DNA from: Christiangramia crocea
GTDB lineage: Bacteria; Bacteroidota; Bacteroidia; Flavobacteriales; Flavobacteriaceae
Reading direction: 5' to 3'
NCBI RefSeq assembly: GCF_022410465.1
Contig: NZ_JAJSON010000025.1
Span: forward strand, 620,001 to 684,000
DNA: 64,000 bases
Shown here: positions 35,907 to 45,018 of the stretch, one piece after another
Numbering within the stretch: position 1 is the first letter of the stretch
Layout: the number at the start of each line of letters is the position of its first letter
Made by a program: the position numbers and the translations under genes
The notes under the pieces: generated by a model
What the model saw: only the letters and a program-made list of their open reading frames with translations
Told to the model about the DNA's origin: nothing
Database searches by the model: none

Positions 35907-38900
35907 TTAAAAATCAACTTTAACACCCAGGCTATATACAGATTGTATAGGATAGCCCAGACCATTACCCCCCATTTCAGGGTCCCACATATCAAAATTA
36001 CTCCAGACCGCAAGGTTATTACCAGAAAAATAAACTCTTAGATCCCTGATATCGAACTTGGAAAGGAATTTAGAAGGCAGGTTATATCCTGCTTCAACGG
36101 TTTTTAACCTTAGAAAAGAACCATCACGCATCCACCAGGATGAAGTCTGGTTATTATTTTCAATAAAAGTATCACTCAACCGTGGCCAGAATGAATATAG
36201 ATCCCGATTACTTTCTGACCAATGGTCTTCTGCAATTGCATTTAATAAACCGTTTTGAGCTGAACCAGTTATTACAAACGGCGATATATTCCACGGATTA
36301 ATAAAGAAAGAAGTTCTTCCTACACCCTGGAAAAATAAGCTCAGGTCAAAATCCTTAAATCCTATGGTACCTCCAAAACCATATACAATCTCTGGTATAG
36401 TTGGATAACCCAAAGGAACCATATCGTTTTCAGATATTACACCATCACCATTTACATCATGATATTTGATATCCCCTCCCGTATAATCTCCAAATTGTGT
36501 AGGTGCATTCAAGGTTTCTTCATGGTCTACAAATAAGCGCTCTGCGATGTAACCATAAGCCTGGTTAGTATTGGTCCCGATCCTGGAACGGTATGCCAGT
36601 TCCTCCGGATAATTCAACTCATCATACTGCAGGATTTCATTGGTTGCATAGGTGAAATTCCCTCTTAGCTGAGTATACCAGTCCTGATTGATCTGTTTGT
36701 TATAGGTTACCGTAGCATCAAGTCCACGGCTTTCGGCCTCCGCAAAATTAGTTGAAGGAGTAGCAGTAAGACCTAAAGTAGATCCTATATTTGATCTGGC
36801 CTGCAGGATATTATCCCTTCTTTGCCTGAACACATCTACAGTAAAATTCAAAGCATTGTATAATTCCAGGTCCAGTCCCAGATTAATCTGGGTAGATTCT
36901 TCCCACCCAATATTTTCGTTGGCGTAACGCTCAATAAACACCCCATTTCTATAATAACCAAAGGTTTCACCGAAAGCGACGCCATAATTTGGATCGTTCA
37001 GGTTGACATTAGAAAGATAGAAGAAACGGTCTGCCACATTACCTATCTGGTCATTACCAACTTTACCATAGGTACCGCGAAGTTTCAATTGTGAAACCAC
37101 ATCTTTTAGAGGCTCCCAGAACTTCTCATTCGCGATCGAATATCCAACACCTACCGATGGGAAAAATCCATATCTGTTCCCCAGGGCAAATCTTTCAGAA
37201 CCGTTGTACCCAAAATTGAATTCAAATAAATACCTTGTATCATAACCATAAGAGACACTACCGGAAATCCCATGGTTTCTATTAGGTAGAGAACTCTGAA
37301 CATTTCCGGCATTTCCGGTTTCAAAACTTTCCAAATAGTTGATCACCCTTGCCGATACCGCATGCACCTCATCAAAGGTTCTGTTATAACTAATTTCTGT
37401 TTCCAGGTGTGCGCGAGAATCCAAAAGCTTCGCACCTTCATTATAATTAAGGAATTCAGTTCCAGGTGTACCTATAGACCCCTGTCCTCCAGGATTAATT
37501 ACATCTAATACTAACTCACCTGTAACGGGGCTGATATTAGCATCATAATAGAACGGGTTATACTGCCTGGCAACCTCGTAATACGAATACCTTCTTAGAT
37601 ACCCCATAGCACGAGCCTTAAGCCCTTCAGTAATAAAATCAAAATCCTGTTTCAAGGCAATCTGGGCCTGTAGGGTAGACGCCTTATTTGTTTGATATCC
37701 ACGTACCATTTCTGCATATGGATTGATCAGAATATTGTCGCTGCCAAAACCTGTTGGAGCTCCTCCGAATAGCGGATGCTGAATATAAGGCAGATTCTCA
37801 GCCGGGTATACCGCCGGGAACTTAACAGGGTTAGACCATAAAGTTAAATTAAATATACGTTGCCCACCGTTTATTAAATTCCCATTCGCGTCTCTTCCGC
37901 CAACCGGACCATTATAGTCATCAAACTGTCCATATAATCTTACAATACCTGTTGTGGTAGGGGTAAGATCTATATCCAGGTTGGTCCTAACCGAATAATT
38001 TCTAAGTTTAATATTATTATTGAAATTGTTTATCCCTTCTACATTCAGTAAACCATTATCAATATTATAAGTTCCTGCAATATAGTACCTGGCCTTTTCG
38101 CCTCCACCAGAAGCACTTATATTATAGCCCTGATTTACGGTATAATCTTTTATTAGCTCATCTATCCAGTTGTTACTTGGATATAAATAAGGATCATCTC
38201 CTATAGATGTTCTATAGATTTTATTTTGATTATAAGGTAACTGTGCTTCAGGATTACGTGTAAGTGCCGCTTCATTCGCTAGTTGCATATAGGTAATATT
38301 ATCGGCAAAATTAAAATCCTGGGTATTGGTAGACACTCTTGTTTCACTTCTAAACTGGAATCGCGTTTTGCCTTCCTGTCCCATTTTAGTCTGGATCAAA
38401 ACCACACCATTTGCTCCGCGTGCCCCGTAAAGAGCAGCTGCAGCTGCATCCTTTAAGACCGAAAAGCTTTCAATATCATCCGGCTGAAGGCGGGCCATAT
38501 CCCTGGTAGTAGATTCGATACCATCAATTAGAATCAATGGATTTTGTTTACCAGATCCAAAAGTCCCCAAACCTCTAATAAAGAAATCGGAGTCGTCTGC
38601 TCCGGGCTCACCGCTACGTTGAAAAGCGACCATCCCGGCCACCCTACCAGCCATCATAGTGGTAAGGTTATTAGTAGGACCTTTTAATTCTGAAGGGTTC
38701 ACAGCAGTAACAGAGCTAACTAAGTTTGCCTTTTTCTGCACTCCCCCAAAACCCACAACAACGGTTTCGTCTAAGGCCTCAACATCAGGATTAAGAGTCA
38801 CATCAATTTGAGACCTGCCATCTACCTGAATTTCCTGAGAAGAAAAACCAAGATAGGTAAACTCCAAAACAGCATCAGACGAGCTAACACTTATTTGATA

Positions 38901-39101
38901 ATTACCATCAAAGTCGGTCGCAACTCCATTGGAAGTTCCTTTTTCAATCACATTCACTCCGGGAATAGGCATATTATTATCAGAAGCCGTAACCTTACCG
39001 CTCACAGTAACTTGTTGTGCCATTAAAATTCCGGAGGATAAAATTAGAAGCCCAAACAAATAAATGTTGAGGCTGTTTTTAGAAATTTTAAAAATTCGCA
39101 T
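35907..39101 (-). CDS. SusC/RagA family TonB-dependent transporter (LacI-linked locus)
   Basis: A 1064-residue outer-membrane transporter. Signal peptide (LSSGILMAQQ), CarboxypepD_reg-like domain (TVSGKVTASDNNMPIPGVNV), plug (DETVVVGFGGVQKKANLVSS, SFSVLKDAAAAALYGARGAN) and barrel ending YPIQSVYSLGVKVDF. It starts an operon SusC-SusD-DUF4959-DUF4998. A perfect LacI-type palindrome lies 38 bp before the start codon, and a LacI gene is divergent, so local LacI control is likely. Ligand unknown. Confidence 0.95.
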   Translation of the reverse strand: MRIFKISKNSLNIYLFGLLILSSGILMAQQVTVSGKVTASDNNMPIPGVNVIEKGTSNGVATDFDGNYQISVSSSDAVLEFTYLGFSSQEIQVDGRSQIDVTLNPDVEALDETVVVGFGGVQKKANLVSSVTAVNPSELKGPTNNLTTMMAGRVAGMVAFQRSGEPGADDSDFFIRGLGTFGSGKQNPLILIDGIESTTRDMARLQPDDIESFSVLKDAAAAALYGARGANGVVLIQTKMGQEGKTRFQFRSETRVSTNTQDFNFADNITYMQLANEAALTRNPEAQLPYNQNKIYRTSIGDDPYLYPSNNWIDELIKDYTVNQGYNISASGGGEKARYYIAGTYNIDNGLLNVEGINNFNNNIKLRNYSVRTNLDIDLTPTTTGIVRLYGQFDDYNGPVGGRDANGNLINGGQRIFNLTLWSNPVKFPAVYPAENLPYIQHPLFGGAPTGFGSDNILINPYAEMVRGYQTNKASTLQAQIALKQDFDFITEGLKARAMGYLRRYSYYEVARQYNPFYYDANISPVTGELVLDVINPGGQGSIGTPGTEFLNYNEGAKLLDSRAHLETEISYNRTFDEVHAVSARVINYLESFETGNAGNVQSSLPNRNHGISGSVSYGYDTRYLFEFNFGYNGSERFALGNRYGFFPSVGVGYSIANEKFWEPLKDVVSQLKLRGTYGKVGNDQIGNVADRFFYLSNVNLNDPNYGVAFGETFGYYRNGVFIERYANENIGWEESTQINLGLDLELYNALNFTVDVFRQRRDNILQARSNIGSTLGLTATPSTNFAEAESRGLDATVTYNKQINQDWYTQLRGNFTYATNEILQYDELNYPEELAYRSRIGTNTNQAYGYIAERLFVDHEETLNAPTQFGDYTGGDIKYHDVNGDGVISENDMVPLGYPTIPEIVYGFGGTIGFKDFDLSLFFQGVGRTSFFINPWNISPFVITGSAQNGLLNAIAEDHWSESNRDLYSFWPRLSDTFIENNNQTSSWWMRDGSFLRLKTVEAGYNLPSKFLSKFDIRDLRVYFSGNNLAVWSNFDMWDPEMGGNGLGYPIQSVYSLGVKVDF

Positions 39102-39138
39102 AATTGTTTTTCATATTAGTTTTAGTCAGTTAATGAAA

Positions 39139-39156
39139 AATGTAAACGTTTACATT
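39139..39156. promoter_or_regulatory. Perfect palindrome, candidate LacI-family operator
   Basis: AATGTAAACGTTTACATT, an 18-bp perfect palindrome with the central CG and AAACGTTT core usual for LacI/GalR-family operators. It is 38 bp upstream of the susC start and about 480 bp from the divergent LacI gene. Confidence 0.75.
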
Positions 39157-39637
39157 ATTGTAAAAAATTAATCGGATAATGGTGGATCCGAAGCAATAGT
39201 GTTAAGTTTTTGTTATTTATTTGGGGTTAAATCTATGCCTTACTTTATTCCTTTCCAAAAAAAAACTAAATTAAATGTTATTTTAACATTTATAGAGGGT
39301 TTTAATTTTCATTTTATGATCCATATCAAAAATTTATTATCAAATCCGAAACAGAAATATTATTTATACCCGGAAAACACACAATAGCAAAGGTGTAATT
39401 TAAATTTTGGATCTTTTTTCTTCCAGCAGATTACTAAAAAAATTCCGGCGGTAAATAAAAACAAGAAAAGGATTAAGAGGTGGTGCTATGGCTAATGACT
39501 TAAAATTTATTAAGTTATTTTTAACATTTAATATATTATTAAATTTATGAATTGCAATTTTAATCTCTCCTATTCCGTTTAATATGAATTATATTTCCCA
39601 CAATAAAGAAAATTCCTTCCAGAGCTACTAAAAGACA
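39157..39637. other. Intergenic region between SusC and LacI genes, AT-rich
   Basis: Around 480 bp with long A/T runs. It presumably carries the LacI-gene promoter, but no canonical TTG-N19-TAnnTTTG was found. A half-site like the AraR candidate (GTGTAATTTAAATTT, 39393-39407) lacks the second arm. A 62-codon frame starting at a GTG (39199) has no recognisable protein character. Confidence 0.5.
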
Positions 39638-40669
39638 ATGAAAACCAAAAAAAATAGTACTATTCATGATATATCTAAAAAGCTAAACCTTAGTATAGCA
39701 ACGGTCTCAAGAGCACTGAATAACAGTTCCAAAGTAAAGCCCCGTACAAAGGCTAAGATTTTAGCAGCCGCCTCCGAATTAAATTACCAGCAAAACCATG
39801 TGGCTCTTGCTCTGAAAAGTGGCCAAAGTAAAATTGTAGGGGTTGTTGTGCCCTTTCTTAACCATAATTTCTTCTCATCAGTAATTGGAAGCATAGAAAA
39901 TACATTGAGTAAGGAAAACTATCATGTTGCAATATACCAGACACACGAAAGTTACGAAACAGAAGTAAAACATATAAAGGCCCTGCTGAATGCGCAGGTA
40001 GATGGTATATTTTTATCTGCTTCCAAAGAAACAAAAGATTATGGCCATATAAATGAAGTCTTGGAAAGGAATAAACCTTTGATCTTTTTTGATCGAAAAC
40101 TGAATGTTCCTGGAACCAGTTCAGTTGTTATTGATGATTTTAAAGCTGCTTATGAGGCAACTACTCATTTAATTAAACAGGGAGCTAAAAAAATCGCTCA
40201 TTTTGCAGGAGACTTCCAGTTAGAGATATATCAAAATAGGTTTAATGGATTTATTGAAGCCTTGAAAGATAATCACCTAGATTTTGACAAAAGGTTTTTT
40301 TACCGAACTGATCAAAATGTTGAAGGTGGGATAAAAGGTATGAAAAGCATATGGCAATATAAAGACAAACCTGATGCTATATTTTCTTCGAATGATTTTG
40401 CCGTTGGTGGAGCCATTCAGGTAATTCGTGAATACGGGTTGTCTATCCCAAAGGATCTTTTAATTGCAGGATTTAGCAACGAACCTTTTACCCAGTTTAT
40501 GGAGACCCCTATAAGTACTGTAGACCAGGCCCCTCTGAAAATGGGTGAGACTGCTGCAGAAATTTTCCTGAAAAAAATCAGAAAAGAAGAAAATCTCACC
40601 AAGGAAAATTCGATCATTCTTAATCCCACCTTTTTCCCAAGAGCATCTTCACTTAAAAACAGATCATGA
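39638..40669 (+). CDS. LacI/GalR family transcriptional regulator
   Basis: A 343-residue regulator. The N-terminal HTH is typical (STIHDISKKLNLSIATVSRA, LNNSSKVKPRTKAKI) with the hinge AASELNYQQNHVALALKSGQ. The periplasmic-binding-protein-like sensor domain follows (KIVGVVVPFLNHNFFSSVIG, FFDRKLNVPGTSSVVIDDF, FSSNDFAVGGAIQVIREYGL). It likely represses or activates the divergent SusCD operon through the palindrome at 39139. Its effector is probably a monosaccharide or a sugar phosphate. It ends 35 bp from the convergent HTCS gene. Confidence 0.93.
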   Translation: MKTKKNSTIHDISKKLNLSIATVSRALNNSSKVKPRTKAKILAAASELNYQQNHVALALKSGQSKIVGVVVPFLNHNFFSSVIGSIENTLSKENYHVAIYQTHESYETEVKHIKALLNAQVDGIFLSASKETKDYGHINEVLERNKPLIFFDRKLNVPGTSSVVIDDFKAAYEATTHLIKQGAKKIAHFAGDFQLEIYQNRFNGFIEALKDNHLDFDKRFFYRTDQNVEGGIKGMKSIWQYKDKPDAIFSSNDFAVGGAIQVIREYGLSIPKDLLIAGFSNEPFTQFMETPISTVDQAPLKMGETAAEIFLKKIRKEENLTKENSIILNPTFFPRASSLKNRS

Positions 40670-40703
40670 TTCACAAAAAAGAGCCTTAAAAAATTATGAC
40701 ACT

Positions 40704-43700
40704 TCAAGATTTAAATTCTCTTGGAGTCTTACCATATTTTTCTTTAAAGATTTTTCTGAAGTATTTAATATTATTAAAACCAACTTCATAGGAGGCCTGA
40801 GAAACAGAGAAATTTTCATTTTTAATAAGTTTCGCTGCCTTTTCAATCTTCAGGTTTCTGATATACTCATTTATATTCAAACCTGTAATTGCCCTAAGTT
40901 TCCTGTACAAGGAGGTCCTGCTCATCCCTATATCCTGAGATATCATCTCTACATTATCCGTACCCTCACTAATATGTGTTAGTATTATATAATTGAGTTC
41001 GGTAAGAAATTCCTTCTCCTTATTTAATAAAGTGGAATGTTTATCTTCTTCTTTGCTTACTTTCCCCGTTCCAGTTCCACCTTTAAAATAATCCTGCAAT
41101 CTTTGCCTGCTCACCAGTAAATTTTCAACCCTGGTCTTTAGAAGTTTTGGATTAAAAGGTTTTACAATATAATCGTCTGCACCCTTTTCATACCCATTAG
41201 TGATACTTTCAACATTTCCTTTAGCCGTGAGAAGTATAACAGGAATATGGCTGGTGGAATGCTGCTGCTTTAATTCAGAACATAAATCTATCCCGTTTTT
41301 TTCAGGCATCATAACATCTGAAATTATAAGATCGGGAACATATTTGGAAGCCTTTATAATCCCTTCCTTGCCATTCATTGAATGAAGCACATCATATTCT
41401 TCCTTAAAAATCCCGTTCAGGAAATTTAAAATCTCTTCATTATCATCAATGATCAGAATAAGTTGTCGGTTCTCTTGTGAGTTAAGACTGGCTATTTGCG
41501 TCTGAGTTTTGTTATTATCAAAAACGGCTGTTAGTTTTGTCATAACTTTCTCTTCTACCTCATTAAATTCCTCAGAAATTTCTTTGATTTCAACTTCGGG
41601 AATCGTTAGAGTAAAAACCGTTTTCTCTTGTGGTCTACTTTCGGCTTCAATAGTGCCTGCATGTAATTCAGCAAAGCGTTTGGATAAAGCCAATCCAATT
41701 CCCGTCCCTTTTTTACGAATATTAGAATTAGAACGGTAATACCAATCGAAAATATGTGATAGCTCTCTGGCATCAATCCCTGTTCCTGTATCACTTACGA
41801 TAATCTGAAATTTTCGGTCATCACAGATCAATTCTACTTTAACTTCACCACCTTTCTGGCAGTATTTTATGGCATTTGAAAGTAAATTGTTAACTATAAC
41901 TTCTACTTTTTCGATATCTATATAGAACATTTTTTTATCTGCTGGAAGTAAATATTCAAGTGATATATTTTTTTCTTTCGCAAGGGGAAGATAATTTTCG
42001 ATCCATCTCTTTAAATTACCCGAAAGATCATTTTCCCTTTTGTTCAGCTGGCTCAGGCCTTCTTCAGCTTTCCTAAATTCCAGTAATTTATTAATGGAGC
42101 GATGCAACCTTTTAGCATTTCTCTGAATAAACAATAGGTCATTTTTCAATTTTTTATTCTGATTTTCGGATAAAAGATTTTCAACGGGAGCAAGAATCAA
42201 TGTTAAAGGAGTTTTTAATTCATGAGAAAAAGCCGTAAAAAATCGAAACCGCTCCTCGTTCAGATCCTGTTCTAGCTGACGCTCTTTTTTCTCAAATAAA
42301 AGTGAATTTTTAAGATATACTCGTTCTGAATAATACCTGAAACTGATCCATATAAGTATAACTCCAGCGATTATGTAAAGTATGTAAGCAGGGATAGTTT
42401 TCCAAAAGGGAGGGAAAATCGTTATTTTAAGTTCTTTATTATTCTCAGTATCGAAACCCGAGTTAGTCTTCACCTTAAGTGTATACTCCCCGGGGGGGAC
42501 ACTCGTAAAATTGGCAATTCCAGCATCCTGTTCAATCCAGTAATCATTATAGTTTTCGAGTTTATAAGAATAAGTCAAATTCCGGGCTTCGGGATATTTC
42601 AAGGCTGCGAATTCAACCGAAAAGGAGTTCTGATAATGTTTTAACCTTATTTCATCCTGATATAGAATCGTTTCCCTAAGTATAGAATTATCCTCACTAG
42701 CATTCACATTAACAAGTTCATTCAGAACTTTTAACCCCTTAAAAAACAAATAGTAGTCTTGCTCTAAAGTTCTGAAATGATCCGGGTCTAAAATGTTCAA
42801 GCCATTATTTCCCCCAAAAAAGAGATTGCCGGATGTATTTTTTAATGCAACACCAATATTGAACTCTCCTGACTGAATGTTATTTAGAGTAGAAACATCC
42901 AGTATTGCATTTGTTTTAACATTGTAACGGTTTATACCTTTATAGGTCCCCATCCAGACATAGGTTTCATCTTCTTGTATAAGACTGTTCACAGAATTAT
43001 TACTTAAACCCTCTGCTTCGGTAAAACTCAGTATTTTTTCCGTTTCCGGATTAAACCTGAGCAAACCTCCATATCTGGTTCCGGCAAGCACTTCACCATT
43101 TTGCAACACTAACACTGAAAATATTACATCGCTGTTAAGTCCCTCGGTGTTATCCTGATTATAATACTGAGAATTACCGGCATCAGGATTATACCTTATC
43201 AGTCCCGATCCAAAGCTGCCAAGCCATAGATTCCCATTCTTATCTTCGTCTATGGAACGGATATCAATTTTACCTAATTCTTCAATATATTCAAACTTAT
43301 CCTGGCTTTCCAAATACCTGAATAATCCTCCACGATTCGTACCAACCCAGATCGTTCCCTTCCCCGATTCGAAGACATCACGCACATCACTGCCTTTCCC
43401 GACAGGTCCCTGAAGATAGTGCCTGGAATTACCAGTCTTTGGATCCAATCTGTTTAGCCCCCCCTGATAGGTTCCTACCCAAACACGATTTTTACTATCT
43501 TCAAGGATAGATAGAATATAATTATTACTTAAACTTCTACTATCCAATTCATTATGACTGTAATTACGGATATGACCTGTTTGGGGGTCATATAAATCAA
43601 GTCCGCCTCCATCAGTGCCTATCCAGACTTTGTTATTCTTACTCTTTGCCAGAGCTCCTATCCGGTCATGACTTATAGATTCTTTATCTCTGTTATGGAC

Positions 43701-44789
43701 TAAAAGTCTTACCGGTTCCCCCTGAGGGTTCACATAATTTATTCCGGTGGGTGTACCAATCCACATATTATGGTTTCTGTCCATAGTAATAACAGAAACT
43801 GTTCTGTTAAAGACACTACTTCCATCACTTTCCGGCAAATACCACCTAATCCTTAAATTAGTGTTATTATCAAACAAAGAAGATTTCTCCAGTATATTAA
43901 GCCCTCCATTTCTCGTACCGATCCACATATTCCCTTTCCTGTCTTCTTCAAAACATAAGACATCGTCGTCACTTAAACCGTCAGGACCAGATATTGCCCT
44001 GTTTACACGAATTGTATCATTTCCTTTGGTTATGATCTGAAGGCCATTTCTCGTACCAATCCACAAATTCCCGTCAATATCTTCATACAAACTATTAATA
44101 ACAGCCGGTAAATTAGAATTAGCCTCAGAAAAAAGATGAGTAATTTCGGCATTTTGAAGATTGATCTTATTAAGCCCGTTATCATAGGTCCCAATCCACA
44201 AAAGACTATCATGTTGCAACTCCATGGAGGAAATCTCATCAGAAGTTAAGTTAATATTTCTACCAAATTTTTCCTGAAGTGTTTTCAGATCCCAGTTATC
44301 GTCGGCAAACTGAATTCCTCCACGGTAAGTTCCAATCACCGGGTGACCATCCGGTCCCATAGTTGTAGAACTTACACTGTTATTAATTAATCCGTCTTCA
44401 GTATCTATAAGTTTAAAACTATCCTTTTTAAAATTATAAATTACCAGGCCTGCATCTGTTGCGATCAACAATTCATGACTTTTGTGCATTTTCAATTGCT
44501 GAACATAATTATTGGCAAGACTAACAGAAGGAGATCCGAGATGTTTTTTGAACTGGACGAAATTATTCCCATCGTAACGATTTAAACCATCTATGGTAGC
44601 AATCCAGATAAACCCAAGGGAATCCTGCTTTATATCGTTTATGAAGTTATGTGATAATCCTGAAGAAACATCCAGGAGATGAAATTGCAGACTATCCTCG
44701 ATTGATTTATTTTTTATCAATTGAGTTTGTCCAGCTATAAAATTAATTTTCAAAATTAATAGAATAATAAATACGTAACGAATCTTCAT
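40704..44789 (-). CDS. Hybrid two-component system sensor/regulator (HTCS)
   Basis: About 1361 residues from the ATG at 44787-44789 (MKIRYVFIILLILKINFIAG); the longer frame to 44834 would put an odd leader before the signal peptide. A periplasmic 14-blade Reg_prop sensor (repeats such as GFIWIATIDGLNRYDG and GNLWIGTRNGLQIIT) leads into a Y_Y_Y domain (SYKLENYNDYWIEQD), a membrane helix (YILYIIAGVILIWISF), a HisKA with FSHELKTPL (His near 855), HATPase (NLLSNAIKYC, DTGTGIDARE), a receiver (Asp in LIISDVMMPEKNG, near 1157) and a C-terminal AraC HTH (IGMSRTSLYRKLRAITG). It senses an oligosaccharide in the periplasm and should activate the divergent SusC operon. Confidence 0.95.
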   Translation of the reverse strand: MKIRYVFIILLILKINFIAGQTQLIKNKSIEDSLQFHLLDVSSGLSHNFINDIKQDSLGFIWIATIDGLNRYDGNNFVQFKKHLGSPSVSLANNYVQQLKMHKSHELLIATDAGLVIYNFKKDSFKLIDTEDGLINNSVSSTTMGPDGHPVIGTYRGGIQFADDNWDLKTLQEKFGRNINLTSDEISSMELQHDSLLWIGTYDNGLNKINLQNAEITHLFSEANSNLPAVINSLYEDIDGNLWIGTRNGLQIITKGNDTIRVNRAISGPDGLSDDDVLCFEEDRKGNMWIGTRNGGLNILEKSSLFDNNTNLRIRWYLPESDGSSVFNRTVSVITMDRNHNMWIGTPTGINYVNPQGEPVRLLVHNRDKESISHDRIGALAKSKNNKVWIGTDGGGLDLYDPQTGHIRNYSHNELDSRSLSNNYILSILEDSKNRVWVGTYQGGLNRLDPKTGNSRHYLQGPVGKGSDVRDVFESGKGTIWVGTNRGGLFRYLESQDKFEYIEELGKIDIRSIDEDKNGNLWLGSFGSGLIRYNPDAGNSQYYNQDNTEGLNSDVIFSVLVLQNGEVLAGTRYGGLLRFNPETEKILSFTEAEGLSNNSVNSLIQEDETYVWMGTYKGINRYNVKTNAILDVSTLNNIQSGEFNIGVALKNTSGNLFFGGNNGLNILDPDHFRTLEQDYYLFFKGLKVLNELVNVNASEDNSILRETILYQDEIRLKHYQNSFSVEFAALKYPEARNLTYSYKLENYNDYWIEQDAGIANFTSVPPGEYTLKVKTNSGFDTENNKELKITIFPPFWKTIPAYILYIIAGVILIWISFRYYSERVYLKNSLLFEKKERQLEQDLNEERFRFFTAFSHELKTPLTLILAPVENLLSENQNKKLKNDLLFIQRNAKRLHRSINKLLEFRKAEEGLSQLNKRENDLSGNLKRWIENYLPLAKEKNISLEYLLPADKKMFYIDIEKVEVIVNNLLSNAIKYCQKGGEVKVELICDDRKFQIIVSDTGTGIDARELSHIFDWYYRSNSNIRKKGTGIGLALSKRFAELHAGTIEAESRPQEKTVFTLTIPEVEIKEISEEFNEVEEKVMTKLTAVFDNNKTQTQIASLNSQENRQLILIIDDNEEILNFLNGIFKEEYDVLHSMNGKEGIIKASKYVPDLIISDVMMPEKNGIDLCSELKQQHSTSHIPVILLTAKGNVESITNGYEKGADDYIVKPFNPKLLKTRVENLLVSRQRLQDYFKGGTGTGKVSKEEDKHSTLLNKEKEFLTELNYIILTHISEGTDNVEMISQDIGMSRTSLYRKLRAITGLNINEYIRNLKIEKAAKLIKNENFSVSQASYEVGFNNIKYFRKIFKEKYGKTPREFKS

Positions 44790-44862
44790 TTCTGGATTTA
44801 AGATTTTACTAAAAATATAAATTAATATCCCCAAAATTCAGGAAAAAATAAGCATTGCACGA

Positions 44863-44894
44863 TATACCCCCTTTTTTTTGACAGTATACCCCCC
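44863..44894. promoter_or_regulatory. Direct repeat TATACCCCC, candidate HTCS binding site
   Basis: TATACCCCC at 44863-44871 and TATACCCCCC at 44885-44894, 22 bp apart start to start (about two helical turns), in the gap between the HTCS and SusC genes. AraC-type proteins often bind direct repeats two turns apart. No other C-rich run like this was noticed in the intergenic regions. Confidence 0.5.
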
Positions 44895-45018
44895 ACCCTT
44901 TAATCAGCAAATCATGAAAATTGTAAGTGGATTTTTAGGAAACTCATTATACTAAATCGTTTTCTAAAATCAGATTGACATTTTATTAATCATCCGACTA
45001 ATTAAAAGCTAAAAAAGT

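Noticed and set aside
39199-39387. 62-codon open frame between SusC and LacI genes
   Set aside because: It needs a GTG start, lies in AT-rich intergenic DNA, and has no recognisable protein features.
39393-39407. GTGTAATTTAAATTT, similar to the candidate AraR site
   Set aside because: Only one arm is present; the ACAC arm is missing, so it was not counted as a site.
44790-44834. 15-codon N-terminal extension of the HTCS gene
   Set aside because: The ATG at 44787-44789 directly precedes the signal sequence; the extension would place an unrelated segment in front of it.
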